DNA of 64,000 nt from Ignavibacteria bacterium (GTDB lineage Bacteria > Bacteroidota > Ignavibacteria > SZUA-365). The notes under the pieces were generated by a model. The model saw nothing but the letters and a program-made list of their open reading frames with translations, made no database searches and was not told the origin of the DNA. Positions 9,475-17,410 of the stretch are shown here, one piece after another. The stretch is taken from NCBI GenBank assembly GCA_016720835.1, contig JADKJW010000016.1:1-64000 (forward strand). The letters run 5' to 3'. The position numbers and the translations under genes were made by a program. The stretch's first letter is position 1. The number at the start of each line of letters is the position of its first letter.

Positions 9475-10362
9475 ATGAAGCGTTCCCGCATATTCCCCGT
9501 TCTCTTCCTGCTTCTCGCTCCCCGTGTCTTTGCCGCGGGACCGGACGCGCTGCGCCTGCTGCCCAAAAGCGGCGAGCACAAAGGCTGGATGCACAAGGGC
9601 GCACCTCGCGTGTTCGAACACGACAAGCTCTGGGAGTACATCAACGGCGGCGCGGATGTGTACCTGGACTTCGGCTTCCAGCGCGTCGTCACGGTGGATC
9701 TCGAGAACGGCAAGCGCAGCATGACCGTGGACCTCTACGAGATGAAGACGCTCGAGGGCGCCTTCGGCATCTACGCGCGCGAACGAGCCCCGACCTACGC
9801 GTTCCAGTCCATCGGCGCGCAGGGCTACCTCGAGGGCGTCGCGTTGAATTTCTATCAGGCCAATTATTACGCGAAGATTACGGCGTTCAGCGACGACCAG
9901 GAAACGCGCGCGGCGATGCAGAAAATCGCGGGCATCGTCTCCCAGAAGATCGGCATCGTCAAGAAGGCGCCCTCGCTGCTCGGCTTCTTTCCGGCCTTCG
10001 GCCTGCAGAAGCACTCGGAAACCTTCGAAATGAAATCCTACCTTGACCGCACGGAACTGCGCGGCGCGTATACGGCGAAGTACACCGTGAAGGGGAAATC
10101 CTTCACGGCCTTTTTCGCGACGGCCGACAACAATACTTCCGCACTATCGCGGCTTCGCGCTCTGAAAGCCGCCCTCTCGCAGCCCGTTTCGAAGAACAAG
10201 GACTACGCCGGCCTCGGCGACGAAGTCCTCACCGGCAGGCATCGCGAAGCGAAGGACATTGTCCTCATCGCAAAAGGCAGGTACATCGTCGGACTGTTCC
10301 CCGCAACCGATGCCAAAGTCGCGAAGGAGTTTCTGAAGGGATTCCTCTCCCGCATCGAATAG
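9475..10362 (+). CDS. Secreted DUF6599-like protein
   Basis: 295 residues with a signal peptide (MKRSRIFPVLFLLLAPRVFA). The mature part, LLPKSGEHKGWMHKG then LWEYINGGADVYLDFGF, YEMKTLEGAFGIYARE and YYAKITAF, matches what I know as the DUF6599 family, which has no known function. It follows the polyferredoxin by 17 bp and ends the operon. Its stop is two bases from the stop of the convergent gene. A smaller relative, with the same start of domain (LLPKDNEISGW, EINGGFEIFAKHGF), lies at 15516-16073 in the opposing operon. That pairing suggests the two operons do related work. Confidence 0.75.
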   Translation: MKRSRIFPVLFLLLAPRVFAAGPDALRLLPKSGEHKGWMHKGAPRVFEHDKLWEYINGGADVYLDFGFQRVVTVDLENGKRSMTVDLYEMKTLEGAFGIYARERAPTYAFQSIGAQGYLEGVALNFYQANYYAKITAFSDDQETRAAMQKIAGIVSQKIGIVKKAPSLLGFFPAFGLQKHSETFEMKSYLDRTELRGAYTAKYTVKGKSFTAFFATADNNTSALSRLRALKAALSQPVSKNKDYAGLGDEVLTGRHREAKDIVLIAKGRYIVGLFPATDAKVAKEFLKGFLSRIE

Positions 10363-10363
10363 C

Positions 10364-13300
10364 CTACAACTGCAACACCACCTGCAGCATGAGCGACTTC
10401 GTCTGTTGCGCGGGCACGTTGCCGGCGGGGAGATAGGCGACGAGGGAAGCGGCGAGCCGGATGTACGAGGATGGCAGAGGGTACAGGTCGAGTGCGAGAG
10501 TGTTTGATATCGATCTCCGCTCGCTCGTGTGCCCCGGATTGGGCGGCCTGTTGCTGCTGCCGCGCTCCGCATTCCAAGTGACGTCGTACCGCGTTTCGAA
10601 TTTCTCCATCGCCGGCAGCTTGTCGAAGCTCAGTGTGACGTTTGCGCCGATGGAATACTGGCTGTTCCGTGTCTCGTCCAGTCCCGCCTGCATCGTCATG
10701 AAGTTCGCGGCGCCCGTGGCGCGTGTGATGACGACGCGGCTCCATCGATGTTCGAGCCAGACGCTCGGGGAGAGACGGGACAATTCGCCGGAGGGACTTG
10801 TCATGCCGTACCACGCCCCTTGCGCGGAGACGAAGGTCATCGGATCCGGCCGCAGGTCCACACGCTGCACCAGCTCACGCGTGTGTGCGCTGTTCAGGGT
10901 CGCGTACAGCCTGTTGTGCGTCGCGGTGTACCGGCCGGTGGTGATGCCCAGGAGATCGGGAGACGGCCGCCACTCGAGCTTGCCCTCGTGGAAACGCGTC
11001 TCCACGCTCGACGAGGCGACACCGGCACTCGTGGCGAAAAGGGACACGAACATCGCATGGTCTGACTGAACGTCGGAATAGTACGCGGAGCGGTCCAGCC
11101 TCGTGTTCACCTCCACTGTGAAAGCCTGCAGGGACGGGACGGTCACTCCCGGTGAAAAGCGCGCGGCAACCTGCATCGACGAGCGGTCGTCGCCGTCGTG
11201 GGTCGGTTGTGAAGCGCGCGCGTACATGCGCCGGTAGGTGTCGGTGCCGCGCAGAGTCAGCGACAGGCCCCTGACGTGCTCCACGATGACGTCGGCCGAA
11301 ATCTTCTCGTCCGTGAGAAAAGGGTTGGAGGAGCCGTCCGCGAGGAGACGTTCGGCATCGCCGCGATAATAGGCGTTGACGATGAACAGGGGACGCGGCG
11401 AGATGTTCAGACGGAGATAATAGTTTCGGATATCACGCTCCGATGATTCTCCCGTCGGCGGCGTGCGTCGTTCGCGGGAGTAGCGGACGTACGACGTGAG
11501 CGTTGCCGCGCTGAAATCCACGGCGCCGAGAAGTCCCGCCGGGGCCGCGTAATCGATATCCGCGCGCAGCGCCTGCCTGCGCGACGCCCCGTTGACGCCG
11601 ATGTCCGAGAGCCGCTGCCAGCGCACGGTGAACGCGGGCAGATCCGCAGGATTGGCCTTCACTCCGGCGTCGATCGCGTCGTCACGGGAGAAGGCCCTGC
11701 TGACAAGCTGCACGCCGTTGCGCACCTGCCATCCCGCGAAGAGCCGGAGTTCCGGCGACACATCGACTTCGGCGCGCGCGTTGCCTGTCGCGCGTTCGAT
11801 GCCTTGTGTGTACCGCTTCTCGTACATCTGCACGTAGTTGTCCTCGAGACGGCGGCCCATGGCCTGCACGCGAAGGGGACCGCTGCTCGCCGCGGCCGTA
11901 AATCCGTAGGCGTTGCTGCCCGCGCCGTCTTCCCTGGCCGATCGGGAGAATTCCGGGACGATGCGGATGTCCGTGTTGTCGTCCTGGAAGCGACCCTCGA
12001 CTGCGGCATGCAGCAGATAGACGTCGCCGGTGCGGTCGGCGCTGGTCAGGCGCACCGCCGACACGGACGCCTGCGCGAGATCGGAAGGCGACACCGTCGC
12101 CGTGACCTGCGCGTACTTTCTGTCGGTCTTGTGCTCCACGAACTCGTACGCGACCTCGATGCGGCTGTCGCCGTTGATGACGCCGTCGCGCGTGAAGGTC
12201 AGCGTGCCGCTTGTGTAATCGAGAATGTAGTCGTCGCCCGCGCGCGCGAGGAGACCGTCGACGAGGACGCGTTCGGTGCCGCGAATGAGCTGCCGGTGGG
12301 CGAGCGGGAAACTGCCGCCGAGCGTCTCGTAGGTGAATCGCAGGATGACGGATGAGGTCGCGGAATCCGCGTACGCTGAAGCGGAAAATGGACGCATGGC
12401 GGGGAAGCTCAGGAAACCGTATTGCGGATCGAGGAACTCCGCATCGACGCGTCCGTCGCCGTCCCGGTCCAACCCGTACGCGGAAAGCGGCTGCGTCTGG
12501 CCCGTCGAGGCGTCCTGAAGCGTGACAGCAAACGAGCCGGGGAGGATGGCTGTGCCTGAGAATGCGTACACATTGAGCATCTCGTACGTGGTGCGCGAGC
12601 TATCCGTCAGCAGGATTTCCACGGTGCGGCCGCCGCTGCTGTACGTTGCCGCGAGTGTCTGTCCCGCGAACGGAGGGGTGAACAGACGGATGATTCCCCG
12701 ATCGGGATCGAGCGCGTGCGCGGTACTGATCCAGGTGCCGTCCACTCCCGCGATGCGCGCGGTGATCGCGTTGTTCGTCGTGACGTCGCCCGGTTGCAGC
12801 AGTGTGTACACCCGCACCGTCGACGGATCGACGGGGACGTCCCGCTGCAGCGAGTCGAGCCGGAAGAAGCGCCTCTGCGCGAAGTCGATGTCGCGGAGCG
12901 TGCGCGTGAACGTCCTCGTGTTGCCCTGGAAGAATTCCGCGGTCAGCCGCGTGGTCTGGTGCCCCGCGGCGCCCGCAAGGTCCACGAGTCCTCGATGATA
13001 CTTCGGAGTCCGCTCACCGATGACGGCCCGGCCGCCGCCACCGAAGATGCCGAAGGACTGCAACAGCGTGCGGTCGCCATGCTCGGCGCGGAGATCCCCC
13101 CACTGCGCGGTCTGCACGATGTCGCTCTTCGCACCGCGGTACTGCACCCCGTACTGCAGATCGCTGTAGTCTGCGTCGTTGTACGCGGCGCTGATGCTCC
13201 TGTCACCGCCGAGATCGAGCTTCGCCTTCAGATCGAGGCGATGCGACGCGTCGGTGCGGAGCGTCCCGAATTCGTCCCACGTATAATTGGACAACCAGGA

Positions 13301-14548
13301 CGCGCGTGATCCCGTGAAACTGAGCGTGTAGTCGTTCCCGAAATCGAAGAAGGTGCCGCGCGAAGGATCCAGGGTGAAGAACGCTTTCCCGGACGACGGG
13401 CCTTGCGCCGCGAGCATCGGGAATGTGTACCACCGGTTGTCGGCCGCCTTCCACGTGGCGAAGGATGCGCGATCCCTTCCGACGATGCCTGACCCGCTGG
13501 GGAACAGTGAGACGTACTCGGTGACGGGCATGCCGCTCGATGCGGTCAGGAAGGTCCACGTCTTCGTGCTTCTGTCGAACCGCGAAACGCCGGAGGCGGT
13601 GGAGAAACAGATGATGTCCCCGCCTGCCGAGAAACCCGTCGCGCGGATGGTCCGGTCGGGCAATGCGGTGATTTCGAGGAAGGGACGCAGCGCATCCGAT
13701 TGCGCGTCGTATTGCCAGAGGTTGTCCGCCGTCGCAATCCAGAAGGACGCGCCGTCGATGAACACGTTGCGGATGGCCGCGAAGCTCACCGCGCCGGGCA
13801 TGGGATAGCGCCGCAGCACCCGCGTCGCGATGTCGAAACGCAGCATGTCGCTGTCGCGCAGCAGCCAGGCGCTGCCCCCCGCGACGAAGGCGTCGCGCAC
13901 GGGAGAGGCGTCGCTCTCGTCACGGAACACGCGCCAGCGCTCGTACTTCGGGTCGTATTCGCACACCGCGGAATCCGTGAGCATGTAGACGAGACCCTCG
14001 ATGCACGCGATGTCGTGCACCGCGCTGCCGGTCAGACCCTGCGCCGCGCCGATACGCTGCCATTGCTCGATCAACCGGTCGTACCGCGCCGCGCCCTGCT
14101 CCGTGCCCACCCAGACATACTCGGGATCGAACGCGAAACAGAGCACACGGCCAGGAGGGAAGCCGGATGACGAATCGTATGACAGCACGGTGTTGGAACG
14201 CAGATCGAAACGCGAGACGCCGAGGTCCGTGCCGATCCAGAGCACGTCCTGATCGGTGGCGAGCCTCGTGATGCGGTTCGAGAGCAAGCCGCTCTCGCGG
14301 CTGCGCGCGGACCAGACATTCTCGTTCTCCCGGTACTGGTACAGCCCGCGCTCGGTGCCGATCCACAACGCATCCTGCGCGCGCGCGACGTCCTGCCCTC
14401 GGTCGGGAAAATGCGGCGTCACCTGCGCCGTCGCACCGACTCCGCACCACAGAAGCAGTATCGCGCAACGCGCCGCCGCACCGCGCACGGAAGGTGCCAC
14501 GTGAAGGAACTGCGTGCCGCGCCGGTACGGGGACACTGCCGGTATCAC
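10364..14548 (-). CDS. Sensor-type beta-propeller fused to a large outer-membrane barrel
   Basis: About 1,394 residues. I start at GTG 14548 because it overlaps the TGA of the upstream DUF362 gene. GTG 14500 would also keep the signal peptide (AAARCAILLLWCGVGATAQ). The open frame runs further upstream, but only as antisense-like sequence inside the neighbour. Residues ~50-370 contain two-component-regulator propeller repeats (WIGTERGLYQY, WIGTDLGVSRFD, WVGTEQGAARYD). The middle has SprA-like segments such as GDDYILDYTSGTLTFT and an EF-hand-like DRDGDGRVD. The last ~600 residues alternate like a transmembrane barrel, ending in KSLMLQVVLQL. No kinase domain is present. Probably a surface or periplasmic platform; function unknown. 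Confidence 0.7.
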   Translation of the reverse strand: MIPAVSPYRRGTQFLHVAPSVRGAAARCAILLLWCGVGATAQVTPHFPDRGQDVARAQDALWIGTERGLYQYRENENVWSARSRESGLLSNRITRLATDQDVLWIGTDLGVSRFDLRSNTVLSYDSSSGFPPGRVLCFAFDPEYVWVGTEQGAARYDRLIEQWQRIGAAQGLTGSAVHDIACIEGLVYMLTDSAVCEYDPKYERWRVFRDESDASPVRDAFVAGGSAWLLRDSDMLRFDIATRVLRRYPMPGAVSFAAIRNVFIDGASFWIATADNLWQYDAQSDALRPFLEITALPDRTIRATGFSAGGDIICFSTASGVSRFDRSTKTWTFLTASSGMPVTEYVSLFPSGSGIVGRDRASFATWKAADNRWYTFPMLAAQGPSSGKAFFTLDPSRGTFFDFGNDYTLSFTGSRASWLSNYTWDEFGTLRTDASHRLDLKAKLDLGGDRSISAAYNDADYSDLQYGVQYRGAKSDIVQTAQWGDLRAEHGDRTLLQSFGIFGGGGRAVIGERTPKYHRGLVDLAGAAGHQTTRLTAEFFQGNTRTFTRTLRDIDFAQRRFFRLDSLQRDVPVDPSTVRVYTLLQPGDVTTNNAITARIAGVDGTWISTAHALDPDRGIIRLFTPPFAGQTLAATYSSGGRTVEILLTDSSRTTYEMLNVYAFSGTAILPGSFAVTLQDASTGQTQPLSAYGLDRDGDGRVDAEFLDPQYGFLSFPAMRPFSASAYADSATSSVILRFTYETLGGSFPLAHRQLIRGTERVLVDGLLARAGDDYILDYTSGTLTFTRDGVINGDSRIEVAYEFVEHKTDRKYAQVTATVSPSDLAQASVSAVRLTSADRTGDVYLLHAAVEGRFQDDNTDIRIVPEFSRSAREDGAGSNAYGFTAAASSGPLRVQAMGRRLEDNYVQMYEKRYTQGIERATGNARAEVDVSPELRLFAGWQVRNGVQLVSRAFSRDDAIDAGVKANPADLPAFTVRWQRLSDIGVNGASRRQALRADIDYAAPAGLLGAVDFSAATLTSYVRYSRERRTPPTGESSERDIRNYYLRLNISPRPLFIVNAYYRGDAERLLADGSSNPFLTDEKISADVIVEHVRGLSLTLRGTDTYRRMYARASQPTHDGDDRSSMQVAARFSPGVTVPSLQAFTVEVNTRLDRSAYYSDVQSDHAMFVSLFATSAGVASSSVETRFHEGKLEWRPSPDLLGITTGRYTATHNRLYATLNSAHTRELVQRVDLRPDPMTFVSAQGAWYGMTSPSGELSRLSPSVWLEHRWSRVVITRATGAANFMTMQAGLDETRNSQYSIGANVTLSFDKLPAMEKFETRYDVTWNAERGSSNRPPNPGHTSERRSISNTLALDLYPLPSSYIRLAASLVAYLPAGNVPAQQTKSLMLQVVLQL

Positions 14549-15465
14549 CCGATTGTCTGGCGCTGCACGTTCATGCCCGAAAGATCGATGCTGCCGAGAC
14601 CGCGTTCCGACGCGAGGGCGAGATGCTTGACGTCGCCGGGTGCGGTGCTTCGTCCGTTCCACATGCCGATACCGCAGCCCGCGGCATCCACCGCAAGGGG
14701 ATCGATGCCCGCGATGATGGTGTTCGCCTGTTCGGTCTTTCCGGGTCCCTGCGGTCCATTCGTCAACAGGAGGTACGTGCCATCGAGAATCGTGAGCTGC
14801 GGCTTGAGCACCGTCGCGAGATCCGCGATCGCGTTGTGCAAATTGAAGTCGACGTGAAAGCGCCGGCGATCCCAGAACAGCCCCATCAGATTCTTCAGGC
14901 CGAAACTCACCGTCGTTGCCGAGTGGACCTTCGCGGTGGGGAGATTGATGAAGACGTCCGCCTTGCGAAGGAGCCGCGGCACGTCGAGCGTCTTTACTTC
15001 CTGGCCGAGAGGCAGCTCGATGGTTTCGAACTGCGCCTGCTCCTTGATTTCCACGAAGGTCAGTTCCTTCATGGATGCCGCGAGCGCGTTCATGCCGCTG
15101 CGCTCGAAACACTGCGCGGCGCGGCCCATCGGGAAGTCCGCCGCGATGACCCGCTTCGCCCCCGCATCCAGGCAGAGCTGCGCAACGGCGCGGATGACCT
15201 CCGGATGCGTGGTCGTGCCCATTTCGGGGGGATTCGGGAACGACATGTTCGGTTTCAGGAAGACGATGGCGCCCTTCGGTACGAAACGCGCCATGCCGCC
15301 CATCGCCTCCACCGCCGCCCGCACGTTCTTCGCGATGTCGCCACCCGTGATGATGGCGATATCCACCGCCCGCTGCTGAAGGTGCGGCGAGGCGATCAGT
15401 CTGTCCAGGGACGACAGGGCGCCGATACCGGCGATCGAGGAGAGGATGAATGTGCGGCGCTTCAT
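14545..15465 (-). CDS. DUF362 protein with Tat-like signal
   Basis: 306 residues from ATG 15465 (MKRRTFILSSIAGIGALSS, a short RR-type signal). DUF362 landmarks: IVFLKPNMSFPNPPEMGTTT, CLDAGAKRVIAADF, INLPTAKVHSATTVSFGLKN and IAGIDPLAVDAAGCGIGMW. It is closest in layout to the DUF362 protein at 6773: both have a QCFERSG/RCFQRSG stretch, a single domain and no sorting tail. It lies 50 bp downstream of the DUF6599-like lipoprotein and is coupled to the propeller-barrel gene. The start of the open frame upstream of 15465 is antisense-like and rejected. Confidence 0.8.
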   Translation of the reverse strand: MKRRTFILSSIAGIGALSSLDRLIASPHLQQRAVDIAIITGGDIAKNVRAAVEAMGGMARFVPKGAIVFLKPNMSFPNPPEMGTTTHPEVIRAVAQLCLDAGAKRVIAADFPMGRAAQCFERSGMNALAASMKELTFVEIKEQAQFETIELPLGQEVKTLDVPRLLRKADVFINLPTAKVHSATTVSFGLKNLMGLFWDRRRFHVDFNLHNAIADLATVLKPQLTILDGTYLLLTNGPQGPGKTEQANTIIAGIDPLAVDAAGCGIGMWNGRSTAPGDVKHLALASERGLGSIDLSGMNVQRQTIG

Positions 15466-15515
15466 GGAGGCGAGTGTAAGGGGAAAGGGGGAAGGGTCAG
15501 AACGAGCGTGTGTAC

Positions 15516-16073
15516 CTACTGGATCTTGCCGGCGATGTTGTTGGCGAAGACTTCGATCACTTCCTGCGCCTTGTCGTCCGCGGAACCGACCATGATGGTG
15601 ACGTAGTACTTTCCCTTCGTGAACTTCATCTGATACGAGAAGACGTCCTTCTGAATCTGCGCCCGCGCAGACGGAGGATTGGCCGGGGTGATCGGGCTCG
15701 AGAACACCTTGTCGGGATCGTCGAACAGATCCCCGGCTTCCTTCTCCGAATTCTGATTGTACACCTCCACGATGCATTCGATGCCCGGCGCGGCGTTGAC
15801 CTTGCCCGTGTACTTCTGCGACGCGCCCTCGATGAAGCCGTGTTTCGCGAAGATCTCGAAGCCGCCGTTGATCTCGCGCTGCAGATCCTCCTTGTTCCGG
15901 GCAACCCACGCATCCGTCGCGCGCGCCCAGCCGCTGATCTCATTGTCCTTCGGCAAAAGGTCGCTGATGGTCGCGACGTTGTTGTTCGACGGACTCTCCG
16001 ACTTGTTGCAGCCCGGAGCGGCGGCGAGCAGCAGGAAGATGGCGGCGAGGCCGGTGCAGGTTCGTGCGATCAT
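15516..16073 (-). CDS. DUF6599-like lipoprotein
   Basis: 185 residues. A lipobox (LLLAAAPGC) at residue ~22 predicts an acylated, membrane-anchored protein. The mature part opens LLPKDNEISGWARATDAWV and contains EINGGFEIFAKHGFIEGASQKYTG and VEVYNQNSEKEAGDLFDDP, a compact version of the exported protein at 9475-10362. It sits between two DUF362 genes and starts 16 bp after the stop of the larger one, so it belongs to the same transcript. Role unknown; pairing of DUF6599 with DUF362 occurs twice in this window. Confidence 0.7.
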   Translation of the reverse strand: MIARTCTGLAAIFLLLAAAPGCNKSESPSNNNVATISDLLPKDNEISGWARATDAWVARNKEDLQREINGGFEIFAKHGFIEGASQKYTGKVNAAPGIECIVEVYNQNSEKEAGDLFDDPDKVFSSPITPANPPSARAQIQKDVFSYQMKFTKGKYYVTIMVGSADDKAQEVIEVFANNIAGKIQ

Positions 16074-16088
16074 GAAATCACCTTGTGA

Positions 16089-17399
16089 TCAATGTGCGGA
16101 GAGGACCATGGCTTTGCGCGTGAAGGCGACGCCGTCCACGGACACGCGAAGCAGATAGAGTCCGGCGGCGATGCCGGCGGGATTCCAGACGAGACGCGTC
16201 GTGCCCGATGCGCGGGCGCCGTCGACGAGCGTCTGTATCAGCTCGCCCGTGCTCGAAAGGATCTCGGCGCGCACCTGTCGCTGCGCGGGCAGCTCGAGCG
16301 TCCACTCGGCCTGCGCGGAAAAGGGATTGGGATAAGTTTCGGAAAGGGTCCAGTCCGTCGGTGCGGACGCTTCGGCGCCGCCCGTCGACAGTTGCAGGGG
16401 GATGATGTTCATCTCCGCGGGATTCGCGACGCCGAGCGCGTAGGGCGCGACCGATGACTCTTCAATGTACCCGCCGCTCTTCGGCGCCATCGCCTTGGCC
16501 TTGCGGTATTCATTGATCATCTTCCGGCCCTGATAATCGGTGGTCACCGGATCCTGCGCGATGGTAATGGTATTGGGCGACACAGTCGGCGCGCCGCCGG
16601 GACCGCCGTTGATGACGGCGTAGAGGCAGTCCATGATCACGAGTTTCTGCTTCGCGACCATCACCGGATCGGCCATGATGTCCATCGCTGCGCGCTTGTT
16701 GCTGCAGATGCCGAGCGGCCCGCCGGGATTGACCGTGCCCATGTGGTTCTTGAAGGCGAGCGTGAAATCCATCTCGCAGAAATGATCCTTGAGCACCGGC
16801 ATGTTGATCAGGAAATCCGAGTCGTGCAGCGTCTTGCTGTACGGCCGTCTCTTTCCATCGCAGAGGATGGTGTAGCCGAGATCCGGAAACGCGGTGTCGG
16901 TAAGGATGCCGACCTGCTGCCCGAAGTACGCCTTCGTGTAGCCGAGCGAGGGCATGTCGTGTCGCTCGTACAGCGTGATGTTGGTCGCTGGAAAGCCCCC
17001 GAGCATCTGCACGAGACGCGCAATGACCGCCTTCACGAGTTCCTTGCGGGTAGGCACGGTCCCATTGAGCAGGCTGGGTTTGATCGCGATCTTCGACGTC
17101 TTCGTCAATCCCGGGAAGAGCGACGCAAGCGCATCCGCCGGCGACGACGTGATGCCGGTGAAGCGCATGACGCCTTCATCGAACATGCGCTGGACCACGG
17201 CCTCGTTCACCTTGTTGTATCCGAGCACGGCGCCCTGATCGGTCACGATGACGATGCGCCCTGGATTCGGATACTTGTACGCCGCCGTTTCCGCGGGCGC
17301 CGCCGCAAGTTCGGCCAGAGGAAGAGGCAGCGTGCCCGCGGCCACCGCTGCCGCAGCGCCCTTCAGAAAAGATCGTCTGTCGCCGTGTTGCTTCGCCAT
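16089..17399 (-). CDS. DUF362 protein with Tat signal and T9SS sorting domain
   Basis: 436 residues. N-terminus DRRSFLKGAAAAVAAG is a clear twin-arginine signal. A DUF362 domain follows: IAIKPSLLNGTVPTRKEL, INMPVLKDHFCEMDF, FKNHMGTVNPGG, IAQDPVTTDYQG. The last ~85 residues are a C-terminal sorting domain (LSETYPNPFSAQAEW ... GLYLLRVSVDG). It therefore combines a Tat-type inner-membrane signal with a T9SS-type outer-membrane signal. It is a tandem paralogue of the next gene (17411-19018), sharing long stretches such as GITSSPADALASLFP and KAVI-RLVQMLGGFPA. The gap between them is 11 bp, so they form one operon. Confidence 0.85.
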   Translation of the reverse strand: MAKQHGDRRSFLKGAAAAVAAGTLPLPLAELAAAPAETAAYKYPNPGRIVIVTDQGAVLGYNKVNEAVVQRMFDEGVMRFTGITSSPADALASLFPGLTKTSKIAIKPSLLNGTVPTRKELVKAVIARLVQMLGGFPATNITLYERHDMPSLGYTKAYFGQQVGILTDTAFPDLGYTILCDGKRRPYSKTLHDSDFLINMPVLKDHFCEMDFTLAFKNHMGTVNPGGPLGICSNKRAAMDIMADPVMVAKQKLVIMDCLYAVINGGPGGAPTVSPNTITIAQDPVTTDYQGRKMINEYRKAKAMAPKSGGYIEESSVAPYALGVANPAEMNIIPLQLSTGGAEASAPTDWTLSETYPNPFSAQAEWTLELPAQRQVRAEILSSTGELIQTLVDGARASGTTRLVWNPAGIAAGLYLLRVSVDGVAFTRKAMVLSAH

Positions 17400-17410
17400 G
17401 AGGTTCTCCG

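Noticed and set aside
7750..9475. Nitrate-reductase (NapGH) function for the polyferredoxin
   Set aside because: No catalytic nitrate reductase subunit, NapC or NapB nearby; the neighbours are DUF362 and DUF6599-like genes.
14549..15112. N-terminal extension of the propeller-barrel gene back to 15112
   Set aside because: This part overlaps the DUF362 gene in another frame, and the signal peptide appears only after 14548.
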